DNA of 9,870 bases. It comes from Chitinophagaceae bacterium UBA2791 (GTDB lineage: Bacteria; Bacteroidota; Bacteroidia; Chitinophagales; Chitinophagaceae). The notes below the pieces were generated by a model. That model ran no database searches and was not told where the DNA came from. It worked only from the letters and a program-made list of their open reading frames with translations. A program made the translations under genes and the position numbers. Location: the NCBI GenBank assembly GCA_002352105.1, contig DEHV01000006.1, forward strand, positions 189,663 through 199,532, written 5' to 3'. This document shows, piece after piece, positions 6,877-9,870 of this stretch (the stretch's first letter is position 1; each line of letters begins with the position of its first letter).

Positions 6877-6921
6877 ACTCCATTGCCGGAACGGAAACCA
6901 TTTAAGACATTCGAAAACCCC

Positions 6922-9870
6922 TCAGAGCAGGGCCCGCACCGAAGCCCTCCCGATATGCACCGCCCTGGCGCTTCCGGGCTTTCTCCCCTCGTACTGAATA
7001 TTCATTTCCAGGTTTTTTGACAACCGCTTGCTGAGATCCAGGTTCCATAAAAAGTTTTTACCCGGCAGCAGCCCTTCGAGTATAATATAGGAGACCGTGG
7101 TGTTGACGTTCTGCGCTCCCGACAGCGAAGTAAACTGCATGTTGTTGAAAGAAAACTTGCCCAATAAGGAGGCGTTCTGTAAAATATTATACTTCACTTC
7201 CGTATTTGCCGAATGAGAAACGGCTCGTTCCCGGTTCGCTGATTTATTGTCTTTTTCGCTGAACTTATATCCCATTATTATCCTGAGATCCGTTCCCGGG
7301 AAGAAGCTGATCCGGGGCTCCAGCGATTGCTGGGCGATATGATAATTCCGGTTGTCAAATTTGGCGTTTGAAGTAGCCAATTCATTGATCCCCGTCTTGA
7401 ACGTCAGGTCAACCATAAGGGATTTGCTAATATTGAACCTCCCCTTTATGCTCCAGTCGTCCAGCTTCCGGCTTTCATAACCGTAGGTCAGCAGCGACTT
7501 GCCCTCATTCCTCGAATTGTTAAGGTCTACCCCCCATTTCGAACTGTACCGGTTAAACGAAAACGTATTGACAAATACCGAGTTCAGGGTAATCAGCGAG
7601 GTATCGCCCAGGGGCGAACGAAAAGGATTGAACTGAACGATCCCTTTCGCCGCCTCTTTTTTATTGATCTGCAAAGCAGACTGCAGATTGATCCTGAACA
7701 GCAAACGGGAAAAGGCCCGGGCCTTTGTCGCATCTATTACCGAACGCGGGTTAAGCGCCAGGCTATAGTTGAACGTATTGTAATTGGCCTTGATGAATTC
7801 GTTTGTAGGCGTGAATATCCTGATGTACCTGGCCTGATCCTGGAACAGGGCGACCTCAAACTCATTGAGCGACTGCACGCCGTTGCTATCGTAGTCTATC
7901 CAAACATATTCCCCCTGCCCGGCAGGCACTTCCAGGAAGGCAAAATCCCTTTTCTGCTCCTGCCCCGCCCCCACTTCATACAAAACATTCCCCGACAATA
8001 GCCCGTTCCATTCATTCAGCTGGTACTCCGCGCGGCCCAGCAGGCTATTGTCGGGCTTTGCATTTGTCGCCAGCGGGTTGATCACCGAGAGATTCCGGTA
8101 AGATCCGTTAAACCGGAACTGCCGTTTTTCACTTTTAAGCAATTCCGCGAACACATTGATGTTCTGGCTTCTGTCAGATTTGAGTAAATCTTTCCCCAAC
8201 GGCGCGGCGTCGCCCCTCGTAAAATACGTGACGCCCCAGCGATTGGGCTTTTCCTCAGAAGATTTTATGCCCGCCTGGAAAACATTAAAGGAAAAGCTCA
8301 GGGGGGAAACGGAATCGGAAACCAGGTTGCGGATCTCATTGCGCTCCACGGCATAGCTGAGGGTCAGCGTATGGTTATCGAGTTGTTTGAATTTCCTGGA
8401 AACCGAGGCCGAGGGCCGTAAAAAATAGCCTTTGTCCGCAGCCGAATGAAAGGTGGAAAGATTGAAGATATTGTCCCATTTCCAGCCCTTTATCTCCTGG
8501 CGATGATCTATCCGGTTTCTTATCCCCCTAAAACTATCGTCCCTGGTATAGCTGGAAAACTGGTACTGCAGCGAATTGTTTTTTGCGTCCAGGAACTGGG
8601 CGCCGGCGGTGAATATGTTTTCGTTCTGCGGATCCGTCTGCAAAGGCAATCCCCAATCCCTGGTGAATTCAACATTCCTTAATCGCTCGAGCGGTTTAAA
8701 CGCTGCCTGCACATGTTCATACCCCAGGTTAAAGACCAGCTTTTTTCCTTTTGACGCGTCGCCGAGAGGAAGGGTGTTCTTCAATCCCATCTTTCCCGCA
8801 AATCCCTTATCGTTCTGCTTATCCTTTTTAGAAAACGTATTCACGTCATAGTCGCTCATGGCGCCCTCGGCGGTCAGTATCATGTTTTCCGTCAGGGCAT
8901 AGTCGACCCCCAAACTAACCAGCTGCTGTTTCTTAGGCGTGGCCAGGAATATGGCCGGTTCAAAATTACCCTGCCTTTCCCCGTTCACCGGCGCCACCCA
9001 TTTATACACTTTTCCATTAGCGCCATTAAAATCCGGGACATAATTGCCAAAGCCCTGTCCCACTTCGATAAAAGACAGATGGTAGCTGGCGCTATCGGGG
9101 TTTATGGAAAAAACATAGATAGAATCCCTCGACGAGCCATTGTCGTAAACCGTGTCGACCTTTTCATACAATATCTTCCCGGTGGAAAAACTATCCCTGG
9201 ACGCATAAGGATAGAACGCTTTGCTTATATTATCGCCCAGCGTATCCAGGAATCTTTTCTGAGACGGATCAAGCGTTTGATTGATGGGAGAGTTCTTGGC
9301 GTCGCTGTTGCTGAATGCGCTCAGCCTGAGCTTGAGTTTTTTGCCGATATCGGTTTCATTATACGCATACAGGTTAGCATTAAGATAGTTGCGGTCCGAA
9401 TACTCAAATTCCACCTGTATCCTTTTGTCTTTCGTGATCATGCGCTTGGGCGTAAACGTTATCTCCGCCGTATTGTAGTTGATCACATAGTCCTGGTCTT
9501 CGCCCCGCTGAAGCAGTTCTCCATCGATATATACCCTTTCCGTATTGGCCAGGACCACGAAGAAAAATTCATTGTTGGCGCCAACCAACCGGTAGGGCCC
9601 CTGGTTGCCTTCCAGCGGTTCAAGAATATTGCGGGTGAATTTGCCCTTGGCGATCGAGCCGCTGACCATGATCTTGTTAAGGGTATTTTCAGAAAGGGGC
9701 GTCGTGGTTTCGAACGCTATCCCCTGCAATCGTTTATAGAAGGAAAGAAAATAGGATTGACTTTGCCTGATATCAATATCGCCGAGGCTAAGTTGCCAGT
9801 TGCGCTTTTTGAATTGCAGGAAGATACGATCAAACTCATTGAGTTGCTGGGTGGTCCCATCCGGTTGAAT
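6922..9870 (-). CDS. large outer-membrane beta-barrel-like surface protein, 5' end outside the window
   Basis: The minus-strand frame is open from the right edge to the stop at 6922, giving 982 residues with the start missing. Window residues of about 91-162 form a compact domain with GPYRLVGANNEFFFVVLANTERVYIDG, then RGEDQDYVINYNTAEITFTP and IQVEFEYSDRNY. I recall similar domains in large Bacteroidota surface proteins. The rest is a long series of amphipathic strands with aromatic ends, such as LRLSAFSNSD and NMQFTSLSGAQ, typical of outer-membrane barrels. Residues 659-670 contain DYDSNGVQSLNE, an EF-hand-like loop, followed by EVALFQDQARYIRIFTPTNEF. The protein ends in GRKPGSARAVHIGRASVRALL-like strand sequence at the C-terminus. 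The function is unknown. It is too short and lacks the repeats to be SprA. It converges on the coiled-coil gene; its own promoter is out of view. Confidence 0.85.
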   Translation of the reverse strand: MQPDGTTQQLNEFDRIFLQFKKRNWQLSLGDIDIRQSQSYFLSFYKRLQGIAFETTTPLSENTLNKIMVSGSIAKGKFTRNILEPLEGNQGPYRLVGANNEFFFVVLANTERVYIDGELLQRGEDQDYVINYNTAEITFTPKRMITKDKRIQVEFEYSDRNYLNANLYAYNETDIGKKLKLRLSAFSNSDAKNSPINQTLDPSQKRFLDTLGDNISKAFYPYASRDSFSTGKILYEKVDTVYDNGSSRDSIYVFSINPDSASYHLSFIEVGQGFGNYVPDFNGANGKVYKWVAPVNGERQGNFEPAIFLATPKKQQLVSLGVDYALTENMILTAEGAMSDYDVNTFSKKDKQNDKGFAGKMGLKNTLPLGDASKGKKLVFNLGYEHVQAAFKPLERLRNVEFTRDWGLPLQTDPQNENIFTAGAQFLDAKNNSLQYQFSSYTRDDSFRGIRNRIDHRQEIKGWKWDNIFNLSTFHSAADKGYFLRPSASVSRKFKQLDNHTLTLSYAVERNEIRNLVSDSVSPLSFSFNVFQAGIKSSEEKPNRWGVTYFTRGDAAPLGKDLLKSDRSQNINVFAELLKSEKRQFRFNGSYRNLSVINPLATNAKPDNSLLGRAEYQLNEWNGLLSGNVLYEVGAGQEQKRDFAFLEVPAGQGEYVWIDYDSNGVQSLNEFEVALFQDQARYIRIFTPTNEFIKANYNTFNYSLALNPRSVIDATKARAFSRLLFRINLQSALQINKKEAAKGIVQFNPFRSPLGDTSLITLNSVFVNTFSFNRYSSKWGVDLNNSRNEGKSLLTYGYESRKLDDWSIKGRFNISKSLMVDLTFKTGINELATSNAKFDNRNYHIAQQSLEPRISFFPGTDLRIIMGYKFSEKDNKSANRERAVSHSANTEVKYNILQNASLLGKFSFNNMQFTSLSGAQNVNTTVSYIILEGLLPGKNFLWNLDLSKRLSKNLEMNIQYEGRKPGSARAVHIGRASVRALL

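Noticed and set aside
9727..9729. TTG as start codon of the barrel protein
   Set aside because: The same frame stays open for 47 more codons to the window edge, and those codons (DIDIRQSQSYFLSFYKR before the TTG) look like the same protein. The true start is outside the window.
1..9870. Search for CRISPR arrays, toxin-antitoxin pairs, insertion sequences, phage genes and defence genes
   Set aside because: No regularly spaced repeats, transposase or integrase motifs, or small gene pairs were seen. The genes are housekeeping or envelope genes.

Overview
The window reads as a piece of chromosome from a Bacteroidota bacterium, most likely of the Chitinophagaceae. Three things point there. The primary sigma factor is the short form without region 1.1. 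PurM is the divergent form of about 390 residues typical of that phylum. Several start codons lack a Shine-Dalgarno sequence and instead have a Bacteroidota-type -7 box (TAnnTTTG) close upstream. Base composition is roughly balanced and looks even across the window. I see no sign of a mobile element, CRISPR array, tRNA or rRNA.

Layout, left to right. A possible gene start on the minus strand lies at the left edge (1-38). Next is a DUF4249 lipoprotein (118-999, minus), then a gene-poor spacer that carries its probable promoter and the terminator of the following gene. The primary sigma factor rpoD (1292-2149, minus) follows with its own leader, then purM (minus, ending at 2404). ribF (3666-4637, plus) starts divergently from purM and runs into holA (4606-5604, minus); the two coding regions overlap tail to tail by 32 bases. 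An uncharacterised membrane-anchored coiled-coil protein (5823-6800, plus) is divergent from holA and ends at a strong hairpin terminator. The last gene, a large outer-membrane beta-barrel-like protein (minus), ends at 6922 and is still open at the right edge.

The genes do not form one pathway or operon. Orientation changes four times between purM and the right edge, and most genes look like single transcription units. rpoD, purM, ribF and holA are housekeeping genes for transcription, purine synthesis, flavin cofactor synthesis and replication. The DUF4249 lipoprotein, the coiled-coil protein and the barrel protein are envelope proteins of poorly known role.

I found no convincing new multi-gene system. 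The points most worth a second look are the coiled-coil protein, an EF-hand-like loop inside the barrel protein, the ribF/holA antisense overlap, and two nearly leaderless promoter arrangements sharing the same -7 sequence.
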